From positions 14,117 through 72,311 of the forward strand of contig DBHX01000046.1 of NCBI GenBank assembly GCA_002296285.1: a DNA stretch of 58,195 nucleotides, given 5' to 3'. Below the pieces are notes generated by a model. That model made no database searches and was not told the DNA's origin. It saw only the letters and a program-made list of their open reading frames with translations. A program made the position numbers and the translations under genes. Source of the DNA: a bacterium UBP8_UBA817 (GTDB lineage Bacteria > Margulisbacteria > Marinamargulisbacteria > UBA817). Shown here piece by piece: positions 42,939 to 52,527 of the stretch; within the stretch, counting starts at the first letter, position 1; every line of letters begins with the position of its first letter.

Positions 42939-43459
42939 GGATATTTGGGGGGGCGTTAGTGGCAATGTTGGTGATTGGATCATGGGAGGTCTTAGGTTTT
43001 GTTAGGGCCCAACACGCTTGGGTTCATTTTAGGGATCAAGGTATTGTAAAGCAAAGTCATGACTTTTCTTGTGGTGCGGCATCCGTTGCCACCATATTAA
43101 CCCATTATTATGGGGATCCCACCAGTGAGTCCGACATATTAACAGATATTCAAAAGAAGGGAGCTTCATCATTTTTGGATCTTAAAGTCGCCATTGAAAA
43201 GCGAGGATATAAGGCCATTGGATTGGGGATGTCATGGTCGGGAATGCTTGAGTTAAAGATTCCTGTTATTGTTCATTTAAATTACAAGGGGCAAGATCAC
43301 TTTTCTGTTTTAAATGACATAACAAGTCAACGGGCCCACTTAGCAGATCCATCATGGGGGAACCGAAGGTTAAATTTGGCCCGATTTAAGCAGCTATTTC
43401 ATACACGCGAGAATCAAGACTATATTGGGGCCATTTTAATGGTCATTCCATCATCATAA
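42935..43459 (+). CDS. C39-type peptidase, membrane-anchored or secreted
   Basis: The 174-residue protein has an N-terminal hydrophobic segment (residues about 4-24), then a C39 peptidase domain. The catalytic cysteine is in DFSCGAASVATIL, the histidine in GQDHFSVL and the aspartate in LADPSWG. Unlike bacteriocin exporters it carries no ABC transporter, so it is a free periplasmic or anchored processing enzyme. The ATG overlaps the upstream small membrane protein stop, so the two act together. It lies 56 bases before topB. Confidence 0.85.
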   Translation: MRIFGGALVAMLVIGSWEVLGFVRAQHAWVHFRDQGIVKQSHDFSCGAASVATILTHYYGDPTSESDILTDIQKKGASSFLDLKVAIEKRGYKAIGLGMSWSGMLELKIPVIVHLNYKGQDHFSVLNDITSQRAHLADPSWGNRRLNLARFKQLFHTRENQDYIGAILMVIPSS

Positions 43460-43515
43460 AAAACAAACAAAGTGAGGATATACTCAAAAATAAGTGAGTG
43501 TGTTAGACTGGGCTC

Positions 43516-45867
43516 GTGAAATTAATTATTACTGAGAAGCCATCCGTTGCACGTGACATTGCACGGGTACTAAAAGTAAATGGAAAAAAAGAGGGGATAA
43601 TCGAAGGAAATGGCATGATCATCACCTGGGCGCTGGGGCATTTGATTGAGTTTACCCAGCCGGATGAGTACGGCCCGGAGTATGAACGATGGGAGATGGG
43701 GCATTTGCCAATAATTCCTGAAACCTTTAAAACGAAGCCCATTGAACGATCGAAGCAACAGTACGATATTGTGAAAGCCCAGCTGGAGCGAACAGATATT
43801 AAAGAAGTAATCTGCGCAACAGATGCCGGTCGTGAAGGAGAGCTTATTTTTCGCCTGGTCTATGAAGCGGCCAATTGCACCGCCCCCATTAAGCGATTAT
43901 GGATTTCCTCACAAACAGATTCAGCCATTAAAGCTGGTTTTGACACATTAAAAGATGGCAAATCGTATGACCCCTTGTATGACTCAGCCAGAAGTCGAGC
44001 AGAAGCCGATTGGATTGTTGGCATTAACGCTACCAGGGCCTACTCGATAAAGTTTTCTAGGGGACGGGGTGTCATGAGTGTGGGGCGTGTACAAACCCCG
44101 GTATTAAAATTGATTGTGGATCGCTATCGTGAACACATTAATTTTGATTCAAAGCCATTTTATGAAATTTTTTTGGACTTGAATCACAAAAACGGGGAGT
44201 TTCAAGTCAAATGGTTTGGAACGAAGACCGATCGATTTACCGATCAATCAGAGGCTAAAAAAATAGAAGATAAACTCATGAACGAATCACAAGCCGTCAT
44301 TCAGTCCCTAACCCAAAAAAAAGTGCTGGAAAAACAACCCTTACTTTATGACTTAACTGAGCTTCAAAAGGATGCCAATAAACAATTTAAATACTCCGCC
44401 GATCAAACATTGAAAATTATGCAGGAATTGTACGAAAAACATAAGATTTTATCGTATCCAAGAACATCGTCACGCTATTTAAGTTCCGATATTGCGCCAA
44501 AGTGCCCAGAGTTACTCAATAAAGTGAGTGGGTTGACCGAGTTTTCTGATGCCATAAATACCATCAAAGAACAGAATTATTCCATTGCAAAACGCATGAT
44601 TGATGATAAAAAAGTCACGGATCACCATGCCATTATCCCGACGGATAAAACGCCCAATATTGGGGAGCTACCAACCGATCATAAAAACATATATTTAATG
44701 GTCATTCGCCGATTCTTATCGGCATTTTTACCAGAATGTGAGAAAAGTCATACTGAAATTATTGCATCGGCTGCAGATGAGGTATTTAAAGCCACAGGGA
44801 CCATGATTATTGTGCCCGGATGGCGTCAATTGGCCCAGCAGTCTGAAGATAAAAAAGATGTTTTATTGCCAACAGTAACCCAGGGGGATCCAGCAGAAAT
44901 TAAAAAAGTAACCCTTAAAAAAGGCCAAACCAAAGCGCCGGCATTATATACTGAGGCCACGATTTTAGCGGCCATGGAGACGGCTGGAAAGAAAATTGAT
45001 GACGATGAATTAAGGCAGGCCATGAAAGATTGTGGGTTAGGAACTCCCGCCACAAGAGCTCAGATATTGGAAAAACTGATTGGGGTAAAGTATATTGAAA
45101 GAGAAAAGAATAAATTAATCCCCACGCCAAAAGGGGAATATCTCATTGATTGTATTCTCAGTGAAGCCTTGGTGTCTCCTGAGCTGACGGGGAACTGGGA
45201 AAAAGAGCTCAACAATATGGCGCAATCAAAAGGAAAACGAGGGGAATATATGGAAAAAATCAAAACATTTACAAAAGAAGTCATTCAGAAGGTCGCGGAT
45301 GATAATTCCTATACCATTGGGGCGGATCAAACCATTTATGGGGCCTGCCCAAAATGTGAAAAAGGAAAAGTCATTGAAACCCCAAAAGCCTATAGTTGCA
45401 GTCTATGGAAATCTGAAAACTGCACTTTTGCCATTTGGAAAGAAATGGCTCAGAAGAAAATTACAGAGACCCATGTTAAATCATTGCTGAAATCTGGACA
45501 AACGAAAGTAATCAAAGGGTTTAAAAATAAAGAAGGAAATCCCTTTGATGCATTGTTAAAAATCATTAATGGTGAAGTGAAATTTGATTTTCAAAAGGAA
45601 GTTGTTGCGTGTTGCCCGATATGCGAAAAAGGTCAAGTGGTTGAAACCGCCAAAGCATTTTCCTGCGATCAGTGGCGTGAGACAGGCTGTAAGTTTGCCA
45701 TTTGGAAAGAAATTGCCTCCCGAAAGATGACCAAATCTGAAGTTAAGTCATTATTGAAAAATAAAGAGCTCAATGATTTGGAGGGGTTTAAGGCGCGATC
45801 GGGAGATTCATTTAAAGCCTCCTTGCAACTGACAGAAGACGGTAGAGCTCAGTTTAAACCTCGCTGA
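43516..45867 (+). CDS. topB: DNA topoisomerase III
   Basis: This 783-residue type IA topoisomerase relaxes and decatenates DNA. It has the Toprim motif KLIITEKPSVARDIA at the very N-terminus, the acidic DAGREGELIF motif, and the active tyrosine in YPRTSSRYL (about residue 314). The C-terminus has two modules with CPKCEKG and CPICEKG, each followed by a WK-rich stretch, like the zinc-binding repeats of the family. The start is GTG at 43516, which gives the usual MKLIITEKPS. TAGACT ends 6 bases before it and no ribosome site is seen. Confidence 0.95.
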   Translation: MKLIITEKPSVARDIARVLKVNGKKEGIIEGNGMIITWALGHLIEFTQPDEYGPEYERWEMGHLPIIPETFKTKPIERSKQQYDIVKAQLERTDIKEVICATDAGREGELIFRLVYEAANCTAPIKRLWISSQTDSAIKAGFDTLKDGKSYDPLYDSARSRAEADWIVGINATRAYSIKFSRGRGVMSVGRVQTPVLKLIVDRYREHINFDSKPFYEIFLDLNHKNGEFQVKWFGTKTDRFTDQSEAKKIEDKLMNESQAVIQSLTQKKVLEKQPLLYDLTELQKDANKQFKYSADQTLKIMQELYEKHKILSYPRTSSRYLSSDIAPKCPELLNKVSGLTEFSDAINTIKEQNYSIAKRMIDDKKVTDHHAIIPTDKTPNIGELPTDHKNIYLMVIRRFLSAFLPECEKSHTEIIASAADEVFKATGTMIIVPGWRQLAQQSEDKKDVLLPTVTQGDPAEIKKVTLKKGQTKAPALYTEATILAAMETAGKKIDDDELRQAMKDCGLGTPATRAQILEKLIGVKYIEREKNKLIPTPKGEYLIDCILSEALVSPELTGNWEKELNNMAQSKGKRGEYMEKIKTFTKEVIQKVADDNSYTIGADQTIYGACPKCEKGKVIETPKAYSCSLWKSENCTFAIWKEMAQKKITETHVKSLLKSGQTKVIKGFKNKEGNPFDALLKIINGEVKFDFQKEVVACCPICEKGQVVETAKAFSCDQWRETGCKFAIWKEIASRKMTKSEVKSLLKNKELNDLEGFKARSGDSFKASLQLTEDGRAQFKPR

Positions 45868-46008
45868 TATTTTTCAACTCAATAATACTATGTCTGGTTG
45901 AATATAGACGTGAGAACTAAATGGCTTTGATTCATTCTTCGATAATATATACAATGAATTTTAAAATGATATATGACGTGTGAATGAACAATCATTTAGG
46001 AGATTAAT

Positions 46009-47345
46009 ATGAAGGTGCCCCCTATCTTAATGAGCATGCTTATGTGCGTTCGAGCCACTAACCATTGTCCCATTCCAAGGGGGGCACAGGTAGACCCGAG
46101 GAAGCTCTTGATTACGATGCCCACGCTCCATTCAGTCGATCGATGGAATGGGTGCTCTATCGTTGCCCCAGATGAAATAAATGACATATACAAGGCAATT
46201 ATTGACAATGATATCGCACAGTTTCGATTTATGGCCCTATCAAATAGGGAGCGGCGTGGTCAATGTAATTCGATGGTTGGAGCCCTCAAACAATGGCGGC
46301 TAAATTGAACCGCATTGAGATGATTAAGATTTTGCTGAATCAAAACCGAACATTAATAACTGAATGGGATGGGGCGGGGCGATCGGTAGTAACCGTTGCG
46401 GCAGGTATGGGGCATATCGAAGTAATCTAACTTAGTTGTGCGGACAATCCGTCAATATTGAAAACGGTGAATAGCGACGGATGGCCCATTATATTATTAG
46501 CCGTTTTGAATAATCAGGTGGAAATGATACGGACACTTGCTCAGATTGATCCAGACGTATTATTCATGGAAAATCCCCAAGGATACAATGCATTGACACT
46601 CGCAATTAGTCATAATCGTAGGGCCATTTTTTCTGCAATTATAGACATGGTTTCAGAAGATGGAGCGCCGCAATATTTTTTTTCGTATCAAGATAGTAAA
46701 TCAAGAGTTCCTGCGATAAACCCAAACTCAGGAGAGATCTATTTTCCACCGCCAATCGAAATAATGAATGAACAATTATTTGGGGGGGTGAGTAGGGTAA
46801 TGGGTCAAATCCCCTCTATATATGAAAGCTTATTGATGAAGGGCTTGTGTATTTCAACGAGCTTGGTATTTTTGATTATGTTTTTTGATAGAATTATTCA
46901 AACATTATCATCATCAAAAACATGCTTAGAGGCTATTTTAGTCAATCAGATTTGTCAGTTTAACTTAAAAGAAGTGATTCACGCTAAAAAATTGGCATAT
47001 CAATACATTCAAATTGCTGGACAGGATGTTGATACCACGCTTCTTAAGTCATTTTATCAAACGGTCATTCAAAATTTAGGCGACCAACATTTTTTTAATC
47101 AGGCCGAGTGCCCGATTAGTAAGATGAAAATGACAACTCCCGTATTAATTCGCGAAGGGGTGCATTATGATCGAGAAAGTGTCGATACTTGGAACGGCTC
47201 CACTCATCCCAAAAATCTTGTAACAGGTGAGAAAGGTCAAACCAGATATGTATTGGATCCAGTATTTAACCCACTATTTCATGAGTTGCACACTCAACGG
47301 ACGTTAAGGAATTTGAAACAAAAAAAACAGGTAAGAAAAATTTAA
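46009..47345 (+). pseudogene. Ankyrin-repeat / U-box effector gene, interrupted
   Basis: The gene starts with a good site (AGGAG) at 46009 but its frame stops after 99 codons. A second frame from 46293 carries ankyrin-like repeats (NRIEMIKILLNQN; DGAGRSVVTVAAGMGHIEVI), is cut by TAA at 46428-46430, and resumes in the same frame to 47345 with further repeats (VEMIRTLAQIDPD; GYNALTLAISHNRRA), a membrane helix and a C-terminal U-box (ECPISKMKMTTPVLIREGVH). U-box proteins of intracellular bacteria can act as ubiquitin ligases in a host cell. One frameshift and one stop make it a probable pseudogene, or a real gene hit by sequencing errors. Confidence 0.7.
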
Positions 47346-47384
47346 ATGAGTTTTTTCAAACGTCATGGGGATTGCATGCCCATA

Positions 47385-48494
47385 TTAAAAATACTGATAC
47401 AGATCGCAGCGGATATTGCCATTAAAGAGCTTACGTTTTTTGGTGGCCTTTTTGTTAAAATAGGTTTCAAAGTCGTCGTCGGCCGTTAAAATATAGTAAT
47501 GCCAATCTTTAAAATGGGTATTAAATTGATGCCCCATTTGGTTGTATAATTTATGGGTCGACCCTTGATCCTCTAAGCGTATACCATAGGGTGGATTGGA
47601 TATGATTTTTCCTTGGTCAAATCGGGATCGAATATTAGAAACGCATTTTGTTTCAACAAAAATACCATCCAAACCCGCGCGCTTGATATTATAGCGGGCC
47701 GTCTTTAAAATATCAGGGTTATTATCCGAACCATAAATGCGATAGTCCGTATCAATAATGGCATCCGTAGCCGTTTGTCGTGCATTTGGCCAATCAGTAG
47801 GTGAAAACATGGGCCAGGACTCGGAACAAAAGGTTTGGTTTAAACCGGGCGCAATATTCTTGGCCATCATGGCCGCTTCAATGAGAATGGTGCCAGAGCC
47901 ACAGCAGGGATCCAGTAAGGCGTCACTGGGGGCCCAACGGCTGAGCTTCAACATGGCCGCCGCCAAGGTTTCTCGCAAAGGGGCGTCAAACCGTGTGCGA
48001 TACCCGCGTTTGTTGAGACCATGTCCGGAAGTATCAAGTCTTAGGGTAAATTGATTGTTTAGTGCATGAATTCGAATCGGCACATGTGCCCCAGTTTCAT
48101 CAATCGTTTTCGTACCATAGCGGTCTTGAAGCGAGGTAATGATGGATTTTTTTACAATGGCTTGGATATCCGATTTACTAAAAAGGTCAGAGTGTTTAGT
48201 CGATACTGAATCAATGGTAATTTTTGACGTTTTATTCAACCATGGTGACCAATCCACGGATTGAACTGCATCAAATAAATCATCAAACGTATGGGCATTA
48301 AAGGACGCCACGTCAATGAATACTCGACCGGCTGTTCTTAGCCACAAATTAAGCTCAATAACATCGTCAAGAGTGCCTTCAAGGGAAATAATGCCATTAT
48401 CAATCGCTAATTTCTTGTAACCCAAATCATAAAGCTCAAACTTTAACACCGTTTCTAGCCCCATGGCACAACTAATCGATATGGACAACTTCAC
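47385..48494 (-). CDS. THUMP-domain RNA methyltransferase, RlmL N-domain type
   Basis: The 369-residue protein carries an N-terminal THUMP/ferredoxin-like RNA-binding region and a SAM-dependent methyltransferase domain with DPCCGSGTILIEAAM and the catalytic SNPPYGIRL motif. It matches the N2-guanine methylating half of RlmL (m2G2445 of 23S rRNA), without the RlmK half. A longer frame to 48530 exists, but I start at the GTG 48494: CATAAT ends 6 bases before it and TTGCTA lies 18 bases further. That gives the natural start KLSISISCAMGLE. The 3' end has no terminator that I can see. Confidence 0.88.
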   Translation of the reverse strand: MKLSISISCAMGLETVLKFELYDLGYKKLAIDNGIISLEGTLDDVIELNLWLRTAGRVFIDVASFNAHTFDDLFDAVQSVDWSPWLNKTSKITIDSVSTKHSDLFSKSDIQAIVKKSIITSLQDRYGTKTIDETGAHVPIRIHALNNQFTLRLDTSGHGLNKRGYRTRFDAPLRETLAAAMLKLSRWAPSDALLDPCCGSGTILIEAAMMAKNIAPGLNQTFCSESWPMFSPTDWPNARQTATDAIIDTDYRIYGSDNNPDILKTARYNIKRAGLDGIFVETKCVSNIRSRFDQGKIISNPPYGIRLEDQGSTHKLYNQMGHQFNTHFKDWHYYILTADDDFETYFNKKATKKRKLFNGNIRCDLYQYF

Positions 48495-48530
48495 AACGCC
48501 ATTATGACAGTTTATTTGTGATCTTAGCAA

Positions 48531-49211
48531 CTAGCTTGATTTTGGCATGTTACGATAATCATTGCGTCGCACGGAAACTTTAACGCGCCGATTTGCCGCT
48601 CTATTTTTTCGATTGGGCCTTCCATCCACAATATTCGGTACTTTGGGTCTGGAATCTGCAAATCCACTGGCTTTTAATTTGCCTTTCTTAATGCCTTGTC
48701 GCATAAAAAATCGGACAACATTGGTTGCTCGTGATGCGGATAGCTCCCAATTTGAGGGGAACTTTATGGTTCGAATCGGAACATCATCCGTATGCCCTTC
48801 CACCTCAATTAATATATCTTCATATTTCATTTCTCGAATCATTTTAGACATTTCTTCTAAAAAAGGAGTCATTGAATTTTGCAGATCAGCGGAGCCACTT
48901 TTATATAATATGCCACTTGAAAATGTAATATTAATGCCGGTATTGTCCGACTCAACAAACACATCTTTTTGAAGATTTTTACTATCAATGATTTCTTTGA
49001 TTTTATCTTCAAGGGTTGTAAAAGGTTTCTCAAATTCTTTTTTAAGGACTTCTTCTTGGATACTTTCTTGAATATATTCAATTTTTCTTTGGTTCATGGT
49101 TGAAATGGAAACAATTAATACGAAAAAAGCCATCAAGGACGTCACCAAGTCAGCAAAAGACGACATGGTGGTGTCTTCAGCTCGTTTAAATTCTGGTGGT
49201 GGTTTTCGCAC
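48531..49211 (-). CDS. motB: Flagellar motor stator protein MotB
   Basis: MotB anchors the stator to peptidoglycan. The 226-residue protein has one membrane helix starting with SSFADLVTSLMAFFVL, whose Asp is the proton-carrying residue, and a C-terminal OmpA-like peptidoglycan-binding domain (VEGHTDDVPI; NWELSASRATNVVRF). It begins 2 bases after the motA stop. No other flagellar gene lies in the window. Confidence 0.93.
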   Translation of the reverse strand: MRKPPPEFKRAEDTTMSSFADLVTSLMAFFVLIVSISTMNQRKIEYIQESIQEEVLKKEFEKPFTTLEDKIKEIIDSKNLQKDVFVESDNTGINITFSSGILYKSGSADLQNSMTPFLEEMSKMIREMKYEDILIEVEGHTDDVPIRTIKFPSNWELSASRATNVVRFFMRQGIKKGKLKASGFADSRPKVPNIVDGRPNRKNRAANRRVKVSVRRNDYRNMPKSS

Positions 49212-49213
49212 GG

Positions 49214-50011
49214 TTACCCTTTCGCTACTTTAAAGTGCACGGCAGGATCCATAAAACTATTCAGGCGATCTTGAATGGTTAAACTGTCTTTTCCATCGGC
49301 GATCATTGCCATTCCTTCCATAATAAGCAAGTTCCGAAATCGGTAAATTTCCTCGCGTTGGCGGACTTTTTCTGATGCTGGTTTAAAAAATAGATTGGTC
49401 ATTAGAACCCCATATAACGTTGTTAATAATGCCAATGCCATGCCTTTACCAATCGCCCCAATATCACTGCCCATTTTTTCAAACATGATGACCAATCCCA
49501 CCAGTGTGCCGATCATTCCAAATGCAGGGCAAAATGTTGACATACTATTTAAAATATTGGCTTGAACCATTTTACGCTCAAAATGTGACTCTACCGCATC
49601 TTCCAACATCATTCTGACATCTTTTCCATTGTATCCGGAGGTTAATAAATTCACTCCAAAAAAAATCAACGGATCTTTTTTCTCTTTTTCAGTGAGTACT
49701 TTTTCAATGCCCAATGGCCCTTGTTTTTTTGCAATGGATGAAAATTCAATAATGCGTCCAACATCCCCAAAAATTGATTTTGCATTTAAATTAAATGGGC
49801 CAACAATGCTGAGCAATGAGATCAATGTTTTAACAACATATCGTCCTTGATATGAAATCATTGTTGCGGCCAATGTCCCCCCAATAACCAACAGAAATGA
49901 GGAGATACTGATAAACATCACATAATTATCAGTTGACGATAAGATGGCATAGACAAACAATGATAGCCCAATAATAATGCCAAATAATGTTGAGAATGAA
50001 ATTACAAACAT
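49214..50011 (-). CDS. motA: Flagellar motor stator protein MotA/PomA
   Basis: MotA forms the ion channel and contacts the rotor. The 265-residue protein has four membrane helices, the conserved PAFGMIGTLVGLVIM block around the essential prolines, and charged cytoplasmic loop residues. It is closest in length and style to the shorter PomA/MotA class. AAAGGA precedes the ATG. It precedes motB in a two-gene operon. Confidence 0.93.
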   Translation of the reverse strand: MFVISFSTLFGIIIGLSLFVYAILSSTDNYVMFISISSFLLVIGGTLAATMISYQGRYVVKTLISLLSIVGPFNLNAKSIFGDVGRIIEFSSIAKKQGPLGIEKVLTEKEKKDPLIFFGVNLLTSGYNGKDVRMMLEDAVESHFERKMVQANILNSMSTFCPAFGMIGTLVGLVIMFEKMGSDIGAIGKGMALALLTTLYGVLMTNLFFKPASEKVRQREEIYRFRNLLIMEGMAMIADGKDSLTIQDRLNSFMDPAVHFKVAKG

Positions 50012-50085
50012 GATTTTTATCCTTTACGAAAATATTATCGGTGAAAGTTTTATTATATTTAGTGTCTTATATGTAGAATATAAAT

Positions 50086-51369
50086 ATGTCGTGGTTCTAT
50101 GGTGGTGTTTTATGGGTCGGTTTGATTATATTTTTACCATTAAGTATTGGAAAATTTGATCTTACGTACCAAACGGTGAAAGACTCTTACGAAAGTATTC
50201 ATCAAAAGGATGTGCGCGCACCATTGATGTCCCCAGAGATGGCTCAATTCAATGCGTCACTAAAAAACCATTGGAAAGTCTCGCCCATATTTGCAACCCT
50301 AGAAGATGTTTTTTATCCAGTCAGACAATGGCGGGAAAATCCTTTGGAAGCCATTCAACGTGATCGTGATGATCCACTGTTGCAATCACAGCTTGGCAGC
50401 ATGATCCGAAATGAAAAGGCAACAAAAGTGCGCGCCATGCGAGCCTATTTTTTTGCAAAGCGAAAAAACTTTAAAGACCAGGCCTTAAATAATGATTTTA
50501 TTAATAAAAATAATCAATGGTTATCGACATTTAATGACGTAATTGATCGCAAAGTTCAGTTAATCAATGGAACGTATAACAATGCATGGGCACTATTCAT
50601 AGTTAGCGTGTGTTTCCTTGGCGCCTTGTTTTGTTTCATCGGTTTTAAATATGCGCTTATGCTTACCTTAGGGTTAATCGTCGCGTTATTTTTTGGTAGC
50701 TTTTATAAAGCGATTGAATATGCCATTCCCTTTCATTGGTTTTTAATGTTGGGTGGATTAATCCTGGGGGGTAATGCCAAGTCTCTGGGACGGTATCCAT
50801 TACACTTTACCTATGTATCGATTATTTTATTGTTGGTTGCAACATCATCAATTATCGGATTTCTTCTTGGATGTTGTGCGATGCAATTAATCATGACGTA
50901 TCCAGCCCTTAGAAAGGCATTATATTGGCTATTTTTATTCCATCCATTGGGCGCGTGCTATGTTCTCTCCAAAGATCTTGGACGAAAAAAAAATGGGGTG
51001 ATATTTGGAATGGCAATGGCGGCCTTGATCGGGATAAATACGTTGGGGGTGCCCGTATTACTAACATCTCCAATTGCATATTTGGGGGATATTGGGGTCG
51101 CAATTAACTCTGTGTTACTGATGATGATTTCAGGGGCCTTATTGAGCGAAATTGAAGTGCCTCACTCTAAAAAAATTGGACTGGCTTCGGGGATAATTGT
51201 GATGCTATCGATTAATTTACTCTTAAAGAGCCCTCTGTTTGGTTGGGTATTTAACTTTTTTTGGAATCCAATTGTACAGTGGGGGAGTGTGATTGTTCTG
51301 TGTGCATTACTGATTCAATCCAGGCGGTCTCAAGCGATCGTCCAATCGGTAGAAAATAAATGGAAGTAA
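50086..51369 (+). CDS. Polytopic membrane protein, unknown function
   Basis: The 427-residue protein has an N-terminal anchor, a soluble charged region (about residues 30-150, many Lys, Arg, Asp) and then about nine or ten membrane helices. Not recognised. The soluble part lacks cysteines and any motif; the membrane part has Gly-rich helices (LMLGGLILGGNAK, MISGALLSEIE). TAGAAT ends 6 bases before the ATG and there is no ribosome site. The last 63 bases overlap the convergent MFS gene, an unusually long overlap. Confidence 0.7.
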   Translation: MSWFYGGVLWVGLIIFLPLSIGKFDLTYQTVKDSYESIHQKDVRAPLMSPEMAQFNASLKNHWKVSPIFATLEDVFYPVRQWRENPLEAIQRDRDDPLLQSQLGSMIRNEKATKVRAMRAYFFAKRKNFKDQALNNDFINKNNQWLSTFNDVIDRKVQLINGTYNNAWALFIVSVCFLGALFCFIGFKYALMLTLGLIVALFFGSFYKAIEYAIPFHWFLMLGGLILGGNAKSLGRYPLHFTYVSIILLLVATSSIIGFLLGCCAMQLIMTYPALRKALYWLFLFHPLGACYVLSKDLGRKKNGVIFGMAMAALIGINTLGVPVLLTSPIAYLGDIGVAINSVLLMMISGALLSEIEVPHSKKIGLASGIIVMLSINLLLKSPLFGWVFNFFWNPIVQWGSVIVLCALLIQSRRSQAIVQSVENKWK

Positions 51370-52527
51370 ACTCATCATTAGAATAAAAATACCGCTATAA
51401 TAAAAAATCGATACCAAAGGAACATTCATCGCATGCATTATGGATGAAAACCCAATCGGGGCAATGGCTGTGGCGCCATTACGAATAATGGCAATCGTGC
51501 CTTTTATTTCACCAATGCAATCACTGCCATACAATAGTCCCCACAGATAGGACATGGTGGAAGCGGATGCCCCAAGTCCCAAGCCATATAGTGAATAATA
51601 GATGATCCCAAGGATGGGGGGGGCATGGATTGAGATCAGTAGGGTGGCCAAGCCCATCGAAGCCGTCAAGAAAAACAAAGGAAGGACAACCCCAAAACGA
51701 TCGATAATAGGGCCAATGAGAATGGTATTGATAAACTTAAACAGTGCATAACAAAATAGTGCAAGGGCAATATTGGTTAACGGCCATTGATTGTGGTTAA
51801 AAATATCCACTTGAAAATACAATGCGCCAGTCATCATAATTGGAGGAATTGAAGATAATGCAACATAGAATGGGAAAAATATATCTTTTAATGCATAAGC
51901 CAATGATTTAGAATCCGATGCCTTGGAGTTTTTCTTGATAGGCTGAGTATGTTGGATTCCCAGAATAGATAACGGGTAATAAAAAATCAAAATTATTCCT
52001 GAAAGAATTAAAAAAGAGGGGCGCCAACCCACAAGCTGAAGTAGATATAACAAGACCCCTGGAAAAATAAATTCAGATAATGGGTACCCCAATTGCGTAA
52101 TGCTTAAGGCCGTTCCACGATAAGTTGTAAATTTTTTGATTGTTAGCGATGTGGCAGTAAGAGTAAGTGCGCCTTGCCCAAAAAGGCGCATAAAAAATAA
52201 TGCAATAAATAGTAACAGTATTGAATTGGTTAAAGAAAATATCAGAATAGAACAAAAAAAAGCCATCGTATTTAATTGAATGGTTTTTTTGATTGGCCAT
52301 TCGTCAATCAACTTTCCAATAAGCGGAAGAAATATCGAAGCGGATAATGTGGATGATGAATATATGGCCGCAAAAGTGAGCGGTGAAATATCAATGGATG
52401 TGCAAATGGTTGGGATGGCCAGCGATATTAAAAATGTTTGGCCTGGCGCCGAAAAAAACACACCACTGACAGAAAATAAAAAAAATCTTGAGTTTGATTT
52501 TATGAGGGAAAGATAACTAGGTATCAT
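51307..52527 (-). CDS. Major facilitator superfamily transporter
   Basis: This 406-residue protein has about twelve membrane helices and the MFS pattern, with a conserved loop between helices 2 and 3 (GKLIDEWPIKKTIQLN, a form of the GxLaDrxGrr motif). The substrate is unknown. It starts inside the last codons of nagZ (overlap 11 bases), so both are translated from one mRNA; a cell-wall sugar or muropeptide related role is a reasonable guess from that pairing. Its 3' end overlaps the polytopic membrane gene by 63 bases. Confidence 0.85.
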   Translation of the reverse strand: MIPSYLSLIKSNSRFFLFSVSGVFFSAPGQTFLISLAIPTICTSIDISPLTFAAIYSSSTLSASIFLPLIGKLIDEWPIKKTIQLNTMAFFCSILIFSLTNSILLLFIALFFMRLFGQGALTLTATSLTIKKFTTYRGTALSITQLGYPLSEFIFPGVLLYLLQLVGWRPSFLILSGIILIFYYPLSILGIQHTQPIKKNSKASDSKSLAYALKDIFFPFYVALSSIPPIMMTGALYFQVDIFNHNQWPLTNIALALFCYALFKFINTILIGPIIDRFGVVLPLFFLTASMGLATLLISIHAPPILGIIYYSLYGLGLGASASTMSYLWGLLYGSDCIGEIKGTIAIIRNGATAIAPIGFSSIMHAMNVPLVSIFYYSGIFILMMSLLPFIFYRLDDRLRPPGLNQ

